A stretch of DNA of 64,000 bases from Flavobacterium cauense R2A-7 (GTDB lineage: Bacteria; Bacteroidota; Bacteroidia; Flavobacteriales; Flavobacteriaceae). Position numbers and translations under genes: made by a program. The notes under the pieces were generated by a model, which was given only the letters and a program-made list of their open reading frames with translations, ran no database searches and was not told the origin of the DNA. Location of the stretch: contig NZ_AVBI01000019.1 in the NCBI RefSeq assembly GCF_000498475.1, forward strand, positions 248,001 to 312,000, given 5' to 3'. Positions 52,245 through 61,072 of this stretch are shown piece by piece (within the stretch, counting starts at the first letter, position 1; the number at the start of each line of letters is the position of its first letter).

Positions 52245-54257
52245 TTATTTGAATTTAGCAATGCCGCTTTCTAACCAAGCTTTGTATTCATCGGAATCCG
52301 GAGTATAACCTACCGGTGAATTTAAATCTTTACCATCAGCATCAGTTACCACATAATAAGGCTGAGCATTGATATTATATCGCATTATCTGGAAATCTCT
52401 CCATTTTTTTCCGATAGTTGTAACTTCCTGACCTGTTTTCTTTGAAATGTATTGTTGATCCTTTGGCAATTCTCTTTGATCATCTCCATACAAAGAAATT
52501 AAAACAACTTCATTCTTAAGGATTGACAAAATCTCAGGTTTAGACCAAACGTTTTCTTCCATTCTTCTGCAGTTTGCACATGCGTGTCCAGTGAAGTCCA
52601 ACAGAACTGGTTTATTTTTGGTTTTAGCATACGCTAATCCTTTATCATAATCTGTAAATGCAACAATTCCGTGAGGCCCATTTTTAGCGCCATCAGGTAA
52701 TTTAATTTCATCTGAAGCAGATTTAGTACCAACACCACCTGAATTTTCACTGTATTCCAATGGAGGTGTATAGCCACTCAAAATCTTTAAAGGGGCTCCC
52801 CATAAACCGGGAATCAAATAGATTGTAAATGTTGTTACCAATAAAGCCAACAACAATCTGCCAACTGAAATATGTGTCAATGGACTATCATGCGGCAATG
52901 ATATTCTTCCGAATAAATAAACCGCCCAAGCCCCAAAAACAGCAATCCAAATCGCTAAAAAGACTTCTCTTTCCAATAAATGAAGTTGCAAAACCAAATC
53001 TGCATTCGATAAAAACTTGAAGGCAAAAGCTAACTCTAAAAATCCTAATGAAACTTTAACCGTATTCAACCATCCTCCAGATTTTGGCAAAGAGTTCATC
53101 CATCCGGGAAACATAGCAAACAGCATAAAAGGCAATGCTATTGCGGAAGAAAATCCAAACATACCTACAATTGGTCCGATTCCGCCACTTTTTGCAGCTT
53201 CTCCTAATAAAGTTCCCACAATTGGTCCGGTACAGGAAAAAGATACGATTGCTAAAGCAAGTGCCATAAAGAGAATACCCACAAAACCACCTCTGTCTGC
53301 CTGACGATCAATTTTATTAGCCCACGAATTTGGCAAAACTATTTCAAATGCGCCTAAAAATGAAGTCGCAAAAAAGATTAATATCGCAAAAAATATAAGA
53401 TTAAACCAAACGTTTGTTGACAACGCATTTAATGCATCCAAACCAAAAATAGCAGAAACCAATAATCCCAAACCTACATAAATCAGAATGATAGAAATGC
53501 CATAATAGAACGAATTTCGGATTCCTTCTGCTCTGTTTTTACTTTGCTTAGTAAAGAAACTTACCGTCATTGGAATCATCGGGAAAACACATGGTGTCAG
53601 TAAAGCTGCAAATCCTCCGAGAAACGATAAAATGAAAATCATCCACAGTCCTTTTTTCTCTTCTTTTTTCTCCAATGGTTTTTCTGTTGAAGCGGTAACG
53701 GCTTCTTTCACTTCTGAAGATGATACAGAATCCTGAACAACTGTAGTTTGCGATGAAGCGGTATCGACTGAAGTTGGAGTTACAGCAATATCTGAAACAT
53801 TTGCATTTGAAGATGGTAATTTAAATTCAAGATTAGTTTCTTCCTGAATACAAGATTCTTTACAAACCTGATATTCAATATGTACTGAAATAGATTTTAA
53901 ATTCGGATTTGTTATTTTTACTATTTGACGGAATTGTGCTTTGCCTTCAAACATGTATTCATCTACCTCAAAAATATCGCTGTAGACTTTCTTATATGGA
54001 CTTTCTTTTGTCTTCCCAACTAATTCATAATTCCCTTTAACATTTTTGAATTGAAAAACTGATGGTAACGAACCACCTTCGGGAGTGAATTGCGAAAACA
54101 TATGCCATTCATGTTCTATCTTGGCATCAAAAACCAAAACCACTTCAGTATCTGACTTTTTTTCAACAGAAGTTTTCCAATTAACTTTATTTGAAATCTG
54201 TGCTTGAGTACTTAAAAAAGTAAATGATAATAGCAGTAGGGCAAATAATTTCCTCAT
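52245..54257 (-). CDS. dsbD: Thiol:disulfide interchange protein DsbD
   Basis: A 670-residue transmembrane electron carrier. The signal peptide ends STQA, then Gln. The periplasmic alpha domain has the CxxxC pair Cys132 and Cys136 (EYQVCKESCIQEE). After a linker rich in Ser/Thr/Glu, eight membrane helices start near 205, with Cys223 in TPCVFPMIPMT and a Cys in SFSCTGPIVGT (about 343). The C-terminal thioredoxin domain has CANC (about 559-562) in LDFTGHACANCRRME. It moves electrons from the cytosol to periplasmic thiol proteins. Its ATG overlaps the tilS stop by 1 bp, so they are translationally coupled. Confidence 0.95.
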   Translation of the reverse strand: MRKLFALLLLSFTFLSTQAQISNKVNWKTSVEKKSDTEVVLVFDAKIEHEWHMFSQFTPEGGSLPSVFQFKNVKGNYELVGKTKESPYKKVYSDIFEVDEYMFEGKAQFRQIVKITNPNLKSISVHIEYQVCKESCIQEETNLEFKLPSSNANVSDIAVTPTSVDTASSQTTVVQDSVSSSEVKEAVTASTEKPLEKKEEKKGLWMIFILSFLGGFAALLTPCVFPMIPMTVSFFTKQSKNRAEGIRNSFYYGISIILIYVGLGLLVSAIFGLDALNALSTNVWFNLIFFAILIFFATSFLGAFEIVLPNSWANKIDRQADRGGFVGILFMALALAIVSFSCTGPIVGTLLGEAAKSGGIGPIVGMFGFSSAIALPFMLFAMFPGWMNSLPKSGGWLNTVKVSLGFLELAFAFKFLSNADLVLQLHLLEREVFLAIWIAVFGAWAVYLFGRISLPHDSPLTHISVGRLLLALLVTTFTIYLIPGLWGAPLKILSGYTPPLEYSENSGGVGTKSASDEIKLPDGAKNGPHGIVAFTDYDKGLAYAKTKNKPVLLDFTGHACANCRRMEENVWSKPEILSILKNEVVLISLYGDDQRELPKDQQYISKKTGQEVTTIGKKWRDFQIMRYNINAQPYYVVTDADGKDLNSPVGYTPDSDEYKAWLESGIAKFK

Positions 54258-55561
54258 TATTTTAATTGAATTTTTATAATTGTTTGTGTTGTTTTATTTA
54301 CAGAAAACCGCCTGTCTGCACGTTTACCGACTATCCAAACGACTTCATTTTCAGAACATAAAAGCCGGGCATTTTCCTTATCAATGAGTGAAAATTTCTC
54401 GTCTTTAAAATATTTACTCACCTTTTTCTTTCCCAACATTCCCGATGGGTAAAAATAATCACCTTCCTGCCATTTACGAAATACCAACGGAAACTTTAAC
54501 GTATCTTTATCAACAAATATACAGTCTTTCTGATCTAATGTAATGTCACCTTTGTTACAAACCTTCAATTTTAATGGAACATTAAGATTTGTATTGTCTT
54601 GGTAAACAAGAAAAGTTTCAGACTCCGCCTCGCTTTTTTCAGCTAAAATAAGTTCATTCCGATCTTTCAGCAATCGGTATTGGTCTGAAAAAATTTGCTT
54701 TCCGGATTGCGCGTGAACCAAATCGTAAATATCATTCCACGCCGTAAATCCGAATGGTTTGAGCCATTGGTACAAATAGGCCTGATAATTTGGTAAAATC
54801 AATAACTCGGTAAGGTTTATTCTTTTCTGATAATCAACATCTTCTACTACTTTTCGATACACAATTCGCGAAGCATCGTCTACCATAGATTGCGCTTGTT
54901 GCAGATTTTTCAATGTTTGCTGAAAAGAATCCGAAAAACCAGAATTGAGTTCTTTTAAAATCGGAATTACATTGTGACGGAGTTTATTGCGTAAATACTT
55001 ATCAGAAGCATTGCTGCTGTCTTCTCTCCATTGAACGACATTTTCCTGAGCATAACTCTCAATGTACTCACGGGAAAAAGATAGTAACGGCCTGATAATT
55101 TTGCCATTCTGCTGCGGAATTCCGGTAAGACCTTCCAATCCGGTTCCTCTGCTAAAATTGATTAAAAAGGTTTCAATCGAATCGTCTAAATGATGAGCAG
55201 TAAGCAAATAATCAAACCCTTCATTTTCCAATATTTCGTTAAACCAATTGTAACGCAATTGACGTGCAGCTACCTGAATAGATAGTTTATATAAATCAGC
55301 ATATTTTTTTGTATCAAAATGATTTACGAATAATTTAATATGGTAACGATTACAGACTGATTCTACAAAAACTTCATCTCCTTCACTTTCACTGCCTCGC
55401 AGTTTAAAATTGCAATGCGCTACGGAAATATTGAAATCAGATTGCCTGAAAAGATGCAACAAAACCATACTGTCAATACCGCCGCTAACGGCAATAAGCA
55501 GCTTTTTTCCTTTTAGGAAAGAAAGGTTTTGACTGATATGATTTTGAAATTCCGATAGCAT
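54257..55561 (-). CDS. tilS: tRNA(Ile)-lysidine synthetase
   Basis: TilS converts C34 of tRNA-Ile2 to lysidine, an essential step. The PP-loop motif SGGIDS is at 26-31 (KLLIAVSGGIDSMVLLHLF), then SVAHCNFKLRGSES, AARQLRYNWF, LLTAHHLDDSIETFLINFSRGTG, LRNKLRHNVIP and the C-terminal substrate domains with KDEKFSLIDKENARLLCSENEVVWIVGKRADRRF (ends FSLIDKENAR and WIVGKRADRRF). The frame opens upstream at 55627, inside pabB, but MLSEFQNHIS at 55561 is the conserved start. It is 17 bp after pabB and overlaps the dsbD start. Confidence 0.97.
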   Translation of the reverse strand: MLSEFQNHISQNLSFLKGKKLLIAVSGGIDSMVLLHLFRQSDFNISVAHCNFKLRGSESEGDEVFVESVCNRYHIKLFVNHFDTKKYADLYKLSIQVAARQLRYNWFNEILENEGFDYLLTAHHLDDSIETFLINFSRGTGLEGLTGIPQQNGKIIRPLLSFSREYIESYAQENVVQWREDSSNASDKYLRNKLRHNVIPILKELNSGFSDSFQQTLKNLQQAQSMVDDASRIVYRKVVEDVDYQKRINLTELLILPNYQAYLYQWLKPFGFTAWNDIYDLVHAQSGKQIFSDQYRLLKDRNELILAEKSEAESETFLVYQDNTNLNVPLKLKVCNKGDITLDQKDCIFVDKDTLKFPLVFRKWQEGDYFYPSGMLGKKKVSKYFKDEKFSLIDKENARLLCSENEVVWIVGKRADRRFSVNKTTQTIIKIQLK

Positions 55562-55578
55562 AGCCAAATGTACTGATT

Positions 55579-56871
55579 TTAATTCTCTGTTAAAACTTCC
55601 CGCATCGCCTTTGCCTTCAACAAACATTCTTCATATTCACTTTCCGGTTTTGATTCGGCGGTAATGGCACTTCCTACAGAGAAGGAAATATATTTTTCTT
55701 TAGAATTGTACAAAATACTTCGAATTACCACATTGAAATCAAAGTCGTTATTCGGCGTAAAATAGCCTACTGCTCCACTATACAAACCGCGTTTGGTTTC
55801 TTCCAGTGCTTCAATGATTTTCATGGCGGAAATTTTTGGGGCTCCGGTCATGCTTCCCATTGGGAATGTCGTTTTGATAATTTCAATGGGCGAAGTAGAT
55901 TCATCAACTTCAGAAACTATTGTTGAAATCATCTGATGGACTTGTTTGAACGTATAAATACCACTCAATTCTTCAACGTTTACCGAACCTTTTGTGGCGG
56001 TGTGTGATAAATCATTGCGAACCAAATCGACAATCATAATGTTTTCCGAACGCTCTTTTGGATTTTGAGATAATTCGGTTTTTGATTGTTCGTCTAAAAT
56101 TGAATCTGAAAAACGTTTAGAAGTTCCTTTTATGGGTTGCGAGATGATTTTCGTCCCTTCTTTTCGGATATAGCGTTCCGGAGAAGCAGATAATAAAAAA
56201 TCGGTGTTATTTTTAAAGAAAGCTGCAAATGGCGGTTCGGAAATAGCATTTAGTTTCTGATAAATTTCCAACGGATGGATTTCGGTATTTTCGGCAAAGA
56301 ATTCCATGCAGAAATTCGCTTCATAAATGTCGCCACGATGAATGTGCGTAAGCATTTCATTTACTTTTTCAAGATAGCTTTCTTTTGAAATGCGTTGCTG
56401 AATTTCTACTTCTGTTTTCTGATTTCTGATTTCTGATTTCTGATTTCTGATTTCTTCAAAATCTTCTTCTAACTCATCATCACACATATTCAGATAGCAG
56501 ATTTCCAGTTCGTTGCCTTTCAGTAAAAAGAGTTTTTTGGGCTGAAAGAAAAACAAATCCGGAAAATGTAAACCGTCAAAATTACTGGATTTTAAGGCTT
56601 CGGTATCGTTTTTTAAATCGTACGACAAATAACCGAACAACCAATCTTTTGATTCCTGTTGGTATTGCTTTAAATCGTCAAAAGCATTGTGATAATCCGT
56701 TTTGATGGAAGTCAATGCATCGCAGGCCAGCACACATTCATAACTTCCGTAATGCTGCGGATAATGGTTGCTGTCCAGAAATACGACTTCCCGAAATTGC
56801 TGCGACCAATTCAATAGATTGTTTTTGAATTGATTGACGTCTGATATAGGTTTAAAAACCGAAGTTCTCAA
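55579..56871 (-). CDS. pabB: Aminodeoxychorismate synthase component I (chorismate-binding)
   Basis: PabB makes 4-amino-4-deoxychorismate for folate. The 430-residue form starting at TTG 56871 (MRTSVFKPISDVNQF) is preferred. An upstream open frame to 56982 runs through a conserved-looking intergenic RNA-like element and has no homology signals. The catalytic half has ANFCMEFFAE, LLSASPERYIRKEG, ISQPIKGTSKR, NPKERSENIMIVDLVRNDL and the SMTGAPKISAMKIIEALEETKRGLYSGAVGY core. A hexa-heptamer repeat encodes EIRNQKSEIRNQKT within the linker (see finding). No glutaminase partner is adjacent. The product could also be anthranilate synthase I, but the PIKGT motif favours PabB. Confidence 0.88.
   Translation of the reverse strand: MRTSVFKPISDVNQFKNNLLNWSQQFREVVFLDSNHYPQHYGSYECVLACDALTSIKTDYHNAFDDLKQYQQESKDWLFGYLSYDLKNDTEALKSSNFDGLHFPDLFFFQPKKLFLLKGNELEICYLNMCDDELEEDFEEIRNQKSEIRNQKTEVEIQQRISKESYLEKVNEMLTHIHRGDIYEANFCMEFFAENTEIHPLEIYQKLNAISEPPFAAFFKNNTDFLLSASPERYIRKEGTKIISQPIKGTSKRFSDSILDEQSKTELSQNPKERSENIMIVDLVRNDLSHTATKGSVNVEELSGIYTFKQVHQMISTIVSEVDESTSPIEIIKTTFPMGSMTGAPKISAMKIIEALEETKRGLYSGAVGYFTPNNDFDFNVVIRSILYNSKEKYISFSVGSAITAESKPESEYEECLLKAKAMREVLTEN
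56413..56454 (-). repeat. Heptamer tandem repeat inside the pabB coding sequence
   Basis: On the minus strand five GAAATCA units are followed by one GAAAACA (42 bp). It encodes EIRNQKSEIRNQKT in frame. A change by one unit would shift the frame. Confidence 0.92.
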
Positions 56872-56956
56872 TAGTTCTGTTTTGTTAGTAAAATTACGGT
56901 TTACAAATAAAGTTCGCAACGAAATTTCACAAAGTTCACAAAAATGCAATGCCTTG

Positions 56957-57010
56957 CCCTCTAGCCCCGGTTGGAGCGGCACCTTGTAAAGCGGAAAACG
57001 GGAACAGGGA
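56957..57010 (+). ncRNA. Possible Flavo-1-like structured element
   Basis: CCCTCTAGCCCCGG-TTGGAGCGGC, then a short variable part and AGCGGAAAACGGGAACAGGG. CCCT pairs with AGGG and CCCG with CGGG, with a conserved-looking AGCGG pair inside. This GC-rich block in AT-rich spacer resembles short RNA elements repeated in flavobacterial genomes; Rfam has a Flavo-1 motif of this general look. I could not verify the match, and only one copy lies here. It sits between pabB and the TPR lipoprotein gene. Confidence 0.4.
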
Positions 57011-57106
57011 CAACCGATAAGTCACTACCGATTCGCTTCAAAAAAACACACACAACTCATTGATTTTAAGTAACTTTATATGTTTTATCAACTAAAAGTT
57101 GCAATC

Positions 57107-58831
57107 ATGAAAAAAGTAATTTTCCTTCTGATATTTGCATCTGCCCTATTGCTTTCCTGCAAAAAAGACACTCCGGTTACCAAGGAAAAACCAATCATTG
57201 GGATGAACAGTATGAGTTGTGCACCGCCTGTTGTGGATGCTGCCTGGTACACTTCGGATAAAAAAGCACCGCTTTTCAAAGGCATGGATGTGATTAACTA
57301 TAAGATTACCACTAAAAATCCGGAAGCACAAAAATACTTCAATCAGGGATTGGCGTTGGCGTATGGTTTTAATCATGCAGAAGCAGCCCGTTCGTTTTAC
57401 TATGCCACTAAATTGGATCCTGAATGTGCCATGTGTTTTTGGGGATTTACTTATGTGTTGGGTCCGAATTACAATGCCGGTATGGAACCCGATAATTATG
57501 AAAGAGCTTATAAAGCCATACAAACCGCATTAAAACTTAGTGATAAAGCTTCCGAAAATGAAAAAGCATTGATTAATGCACTATCAAAAAGATATGTGGA
57601 AAAGCCTGTTGAAGACAGAAAGGATTTAGATATTGCTTATTCGAATGCGATGAAAGCTGTCAGCGCAAGATTCCCCGGTGATAACGATATTAATGCTCTC
57701 TTTGCAGAATCGGTGATGGATTTGCACCCGTGGGATTTGTACGAGAAAAACGGAAAACCAAAACCTTGGACTCCGGAAATCGTTGGACTGTTTGAAAAAA
57801 TCCTCAAAAAAGATCCGAAACACATTGGCGCCAACCATTTTTATATTCATGCGGTGGAAGCTTCCAATACGCCGCAACGCGGTTATGCTGCAGCCAAGTT
57901 CTTTGATGATGGCAATGCGAAATCGTTTGGACATTTAACACACATGGCGTCACATATTTACATCCGAACCGGTGATTATCATAAAGGTACAATTGCCAAT
58001 ATTAATGCCTGTAAAGTAGACAGTGCTTATGTTACAATGTGTCACGCGCAAGGGGCGTATCCGATTGGATATTATCCTCATAATTATCATTTTATGGCAG
58101 GAACGGCGACTTTAGAAGGCAATTCGAAATGGGCTATGTTGGGTGCTACCGAAACTTCAAAATTGGTACATCCGAAAAACATGATTTTACCGGGATTGGA
58201 AACCTTACAGCATTATTATGTGATTCCGTATTTCGTGGCGGTAAAGTTTGGAAAATGGGATGCTATTCTGAAAATGAAACTGGTTTCCGATACACTGAAA
58301 TATCCCAAAGCCATTTCGCATTATGCCAGAGGAATGGCTTATTTAGGTAAAAACGATTTACGAAATGCCAAAGCCGAATTAATTCGTTTAGAAGTTTTAG
58401 CCAACGATAAAGATTTGGAAAAAATGACCATTTGGCAAATCAATTCGATGAGTTCGATTGTGAATATTGCTGCAAAAGTGCTAAATGCGGAAATTTTAGC
58501 CTCCGAAAAAAATTATACACAAAGCATTCATTTATTGCAAAAAGCAGTTGCGATTGAAGATGGTCTGAATTATAACGAACCACCGGATTGGTTTTTCTCG
58601 GTACGACACCACTTGGGAGCAGTCTTCATCGAAGCCGGAAAATACAACGATGCCATTAAAGTTTATGAAGAAGATTTAAAACAATTTCCCAAAAACGGCT
58701 GGGCGCATCACGGATTGAAACTGGCCTATGAAAAGCTTGGAAACAAACAGAAGGTCGCAGAAATGGAACAACTGATTGCAAAAAGTTGGGCTACTGCTGA
58801 TGTGAAAATTTCGACTTCCAGAGTCAAGTGA
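57107..58831 (+). CDS. TPR-repeat lipoprotein, unknown function
   Basis: A 574-residue lipoprotein (lipobox ALLLSC, then KKDTP). It consists of many TPR-like helical repeats: AQKYFNQGLALAYGFNHAEAARSFYYATKLDPECAMCFWG, LKKDPKHIGANHFYIHAVE, SFGHLTHMASHIYIRTGDYHKGTIANINA, GHLTHMASHIYI (a histidine-rich motif), AVAIEDGLNYNEPPDWFFSVRHHLGAVFIEAGKYNDAIKVYEEDL (ends only), typical of a large TPR family in Bacteroidetes with MPSHI/MASHI motifs. A longer frame starts at 57080, but the lipoprotein signal starts at 57107. Function is unknown; a binding or enzyme-like role of the MASHI histidines is possible. Confidence 0.85.
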   Translation: MKKVIFLLIFASALLLSCKKDTPVTKEKPIIGMNSMSCAPPVVDAAWYTSDKKAPLFKGMDVINYKITTKNPEAQKYFNQGLALAYGFNHAEAARSFYYATKLDPECAMCFWGFTYVLGPNYNAGMEPDNYERAYKAIQTALKLSDKASENEKALINALSKRYVEKPVEDRKDLDIAYSNAMKAVSARFPGDNDINALFAESVMDLHPWDLYEKNGKPKPWTPEIVGLFEKILKKDPKHIGANHFYIHAVEASNTPQRGYAAAKFFDDGNAKSFGHLTHMASHIYIRTGDYHKGTIANINACKVDSAYVTMCHAQGAYPIGYYPHNYHFMAGTATLEGNSKWAMLGATETSKLVHPKNMILPGLETLQHYYVIPYFVAVKFGKWDAILKMKLVSDTLKYPKAISHYARGMAYLGKNDLRNAKAELIRLEVLANDKDLEKMTIWQINSMSSIVNIAAKVLNAEILASEKNYTQSIHLLQKAVAIEDGLNYNEPPDWFFSVRHHLGAVFIEAGKYNDAIKVYEEDLKQFPKNGWAHHGLKLAYEKLGNKQKVAEMEQLIAKSWATADVKISTSRVK

Positions 58832-58888
58832 AACACTTTAGCTTAAATTTATTTTATTAAATTTGAGTGACTAACCAATACAGCTAAA

Positions 58889-59263
58889 ATGAAAATAGCC
58901 ACTATTATTGTTCGGATTTTAATGGGAGCATTACTCTTATTTGCCTCAATCGCCTATTTTTTAAAGCTTTTTCCGGAACCTGAAATTACAGGTAATCTTA
59001 AAATTTTTAATGAAGGATTAGCAGCTTCAGGTTATTTAATGAATTTTGTAAAAGGAATAGAATTGCTCTGCGGATTGGCATTTATTTCCGGAAAGTTCGT
59101 TCGCTTGGCCAATTTGGTTTTATTGCCTGTATCTGTAAATATTATATTAGTTCATCTTTTTTTAGATCCGGCCAATATTGGTGCAGGTGCCTTTCTGTTT
59201 CTTGGGAATATTTTTATGATTTACAGAAATTGGAGTAGCTACAAAGAATTGCTTAAAGCATAA
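58889..59263 (+). CDS. DoxX-like membrane protein
   Basis: A 124-residue membrane protein with four helices, of the DoxX type: IVRILMGALLLFASIAYFLKLFPEP at the start, GYLMNFVKGIELLCGLAFISGKFVRLANLVLLPVSVNIILVHLFLDP, and GAGAFLFLGNIFMIYRNWSSYKELL at the end. DoxX-like proteins have been tied to quinone or thiosulfate metabolism, and the flavobacterial forms are uncharacterised. It is 57 bp after the TPR lipoprotein gene and followed by a 312-bp gap with regulatory structures. Confidence 0.85.
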   Translation: MKIATIIVRILMGALLLFASIAYFLKLFPEPEITGNLKIFNEGLAASGYLMNFVKGIELLCGLAFISGKFVRLANLVLLPVSVNIILVHLFLDPANIGAGAFLFLGNIFMIYRNWSSYKELLKA

Positions 59264-59281
59264 CAACTTAAAAAAGAAAAA

Positions 59282-59387
59282 AAGGGTTGATAAAGATTTG
59301 AAATTGTGGCAATTATAACTATACGTACATTTATAGCTATAATTTAAATTTTAAAACTAACTTTAACTACTATTAAAACCAACCCTT
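59282..59387. ncRNA. Possible structured RNA: nested inverted repeats
   Basis: Outer arms AAGGGTTG (59282-59289) and CAACCCTT (59380-59387) enclose ATTATAACTATA (59312-59323) and TATAGCTATAAT (59332-59343), which pair over 12 positions with one wobble. A GC-bearing outer stem about 90 bp apart may be chance; the inner hairpin is strong. No RNA family is recognised. Confidence 0.35.
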
Positions 59388-59444
59388 AATTACTATTAAA
59401 ATTGATGATGTACGCAAATTAAAACATAATATACGACTTTAGTT

Positions 59445-59485
59445 ATCACTAAATTTAGTGATATTGCATCACTGTTTTTAGTGAT
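59445..59485. promoter_or_regulatory. Twin 18-bp palindromes, candidate operators
   Basis: ATCACTAAATTTAGTGAT (59445-59462, perfect) and ATCACTGTTTTTAGTGAT (59468-59485, central differences) are 23 bp apart start to start. Equal arms ATCACT and AGTGAT suggest one dimeric regulator binding two sites. No nearby gene has a known regulator with this site. Confidence 0.6.
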
Positions 59486-59521
59486 TTTACGATTGGATGT
59501 ATTATACGTTTATAAAAAAAG

Positions 59522-59555
59522 AAACCCGTACCGTTATGAACAACGGTACGGGTTT
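59522..59555. terminator. Bidirectional terminator before lpdA end
   Basis: AAACCCGTACCGTT (59522-59535) pairs with AACGGTACGGGTTT (59542-59555), a 14-bp perfect stem with loop ATGAAC. Confidence 0.93.
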
Positions 59556-59575
59556 TATAGTAATTGTAATCAGTA

Positions 59576-60979
59576 TTACACGTGTAATGCTCTGTTATCT
59601 GTAGCTGCTAATGCTGCTTCTTTGATAGCCTCTGCGAATGTTGGATGCGCGTGAGACATTCTTGAAATATCTTCTGCAGACGCTCTGAATTCCATTGCTG
59701 TAACAGCTTCCGCGATTAAATCAGCAGCTCTTGCGCCAATCATGTGGATTCCTAAAACTTCATCGGTTTTTGCATCGGCTAAAATTTTCACAAAACCTTC
59801 GATATCAGCACTTGCACGCGCTCTACCTAAAGCTTTGAATGGGAAACTTCCAGCTTTGTAAGCCACTCCGGCTTCTTTCAATTGCTCTTCGGTTTTACCA
59901 ACTGCAGCAACTTCTGGCCAAGTATAAACAACACCAGGAATTAAATTATAATCGATATGTGGTTTTTGTCCGGCTAAATATTCAGCAACCATTACCCCTT
60001 CTTCTTCCGCTTTGTGTGCTAACATGGCACCGCGAACTACGTCACCAATTGCATAAATGTTAGAAGCCGTTGTTTGTAAATGATCGTTTACTTCCACCTG
60101 ACCTCTTTCGGTAATTTTAACTCCGGCTTTGTCGGCGTTTAATCCGTCTGTATAAGGACGACGACCTACTGATACTAAAGCGTAATCTCCTTCTAAAGTA
60201 ATTACTTCTCCTTTAGCGTTTTCTGCTTTTACTACAACACCTTCACCTACTCTGTCCACAGCTTGAACTTTGTGTGAAGTGTAGAATTTCATGCCTTGTT
60301 TTTTCAACACTTTGGTTAGTTCTTTCGATAAACCTCCGTCCATACCCGGAATAATTCTGTCCATGAATTCCACAACAGAAACCTGAGCTCCTAAACGTAA
60401 GTATACCTGACCTAATTCTAAACCGATAACACCACCACCAATAATTACAAGGTGTTTAGGCACTTCCGGTAATTTTAAAGCTTCAGTAGAAGTGATGATT
60501 CTTTCTTTATCAATTTTGATGAAAGGTAAAGACGATGGTTTTGAACCTGTAGCGATAATTACATTTTTAGCTTCTAATTTTTCTACAGAACCGTCAGCTT
60601 TGGTTACATTAACTGTAGTAGCATTTTCGAATGATCCAACGCCTTCAAAAACAGTAACTTTATTTTTGTCCATTAAGAATTTCACACCTCCAGAAGTCTG
60701 ATCTACAACCGCTTGTTTGCGATCAACCATTTTCTGAAGATTTACTTTTACCTCTCCGGAAACTTCAATTCCGTGATCGGCAAAGTGTTGCAATTCTTCA
60801 TAATGATGAGAAGAAGCTAACATGGCTTTCGATGGAATACATCCCACGTTTAAACAAGTTCCTCCAAGGGTTGAATATTTTTCGATAATCGCTGTTTTCA
60901 TTCCCAACTGTGCGCAACGGATTGCCGCTACATAACCACCGGGACCTGAACCTATAATAACTACGTCAAATGCACTCAT
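59576..60979 (-). CDS. lpdA: Dihydrolipoyl dehydrogenase
   Basis: The E3 component of 2-oxo acid dehydrogenase complexes, an FAD disulfide oxidoreductase. Length is 467. FAD-binding GSGPGGYVAAIRCAQLG, redox-active disulfide Cys42-Cys47 in GGTCLNVGCIPSK, the NAD domain GGGVIGLELGQVYLRLG, the second FAD motif NIYAIGDVV, and the C-terminal active-site His in SHAHPTFAEA. It is located alone, with no pdh or ogdh genes in the window. Next is an Lrp-type gene 93 bp upstream. Confidence 0.98.
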   Translation of the reverse strand: MSAFDVVIIGSGPGGYVAAIRCAQLGMKTAIIEKYSTLGGTCLNVGCIPSKAMLASSHHYEELQHFADHGIEVSGEVKVNLQKMVDRKQAVVDQTSGGVKFLMDKNKVTVFEGVGSFENATTVNVTKADGSVEKLEAKNVIIATGSKPSSLPFIKIDKERIITSTEALKLPEVPKHLVIIGGGVIGLELGQVYLRLGAQVSVVEFMDRIIPGMDGGLSKELTKVLKKQGMKFYTSHKVQAVDRVGEGVVVKAENAKGEVITLEGDYALVSVGRRPYTDGLNADKAGVKITERGQVEVNDHLQTTASNIYAIGDVVRGAMLAHKAEEEGVMVAEYLAGQKPHIDYNLIPGVVYTWPEVAAVGKTEEQLKEAGVAYKAGSFPFKALGRARASADIEGFVKILADAKTDEVLGIHMIGARAADLIAEAVTAMEFRASAEDISRMSHAHPTFAEAIKEAALAATDNRALHV

Positions 60980-61072
60980 AGTATCTGATTTATGTTGTGT
61001 TTTTAAAAATTTCGAGTGACAAAATTAAGGAATTTTGTTTAGTAAGAAGTTCCTATTTAAGTTATTTCTTCC

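Larger units (their letters stand above)
59264..59575. other. 312-bp intergenic region with nested hairpin and twin palindromes
   Basis: No gene seen. From left: a nested hairpin (59282-59387), a repeat of TACTATTAAAA (about 59367 and 59391), twin 18-bp palindromes (59445-59485) and a bidirectional terminator (59522-59555). The content is more ordered than usual here. Confidence 0.6.

Noticed and set aside
56872..56982. N-terminal extension of pabB to GTG 56982
   Set aside because: The added residues are translated from a GC-rich RNA-like element and an intergenic segment with no PabB similarity; TTG 56871 gives the family-like start.
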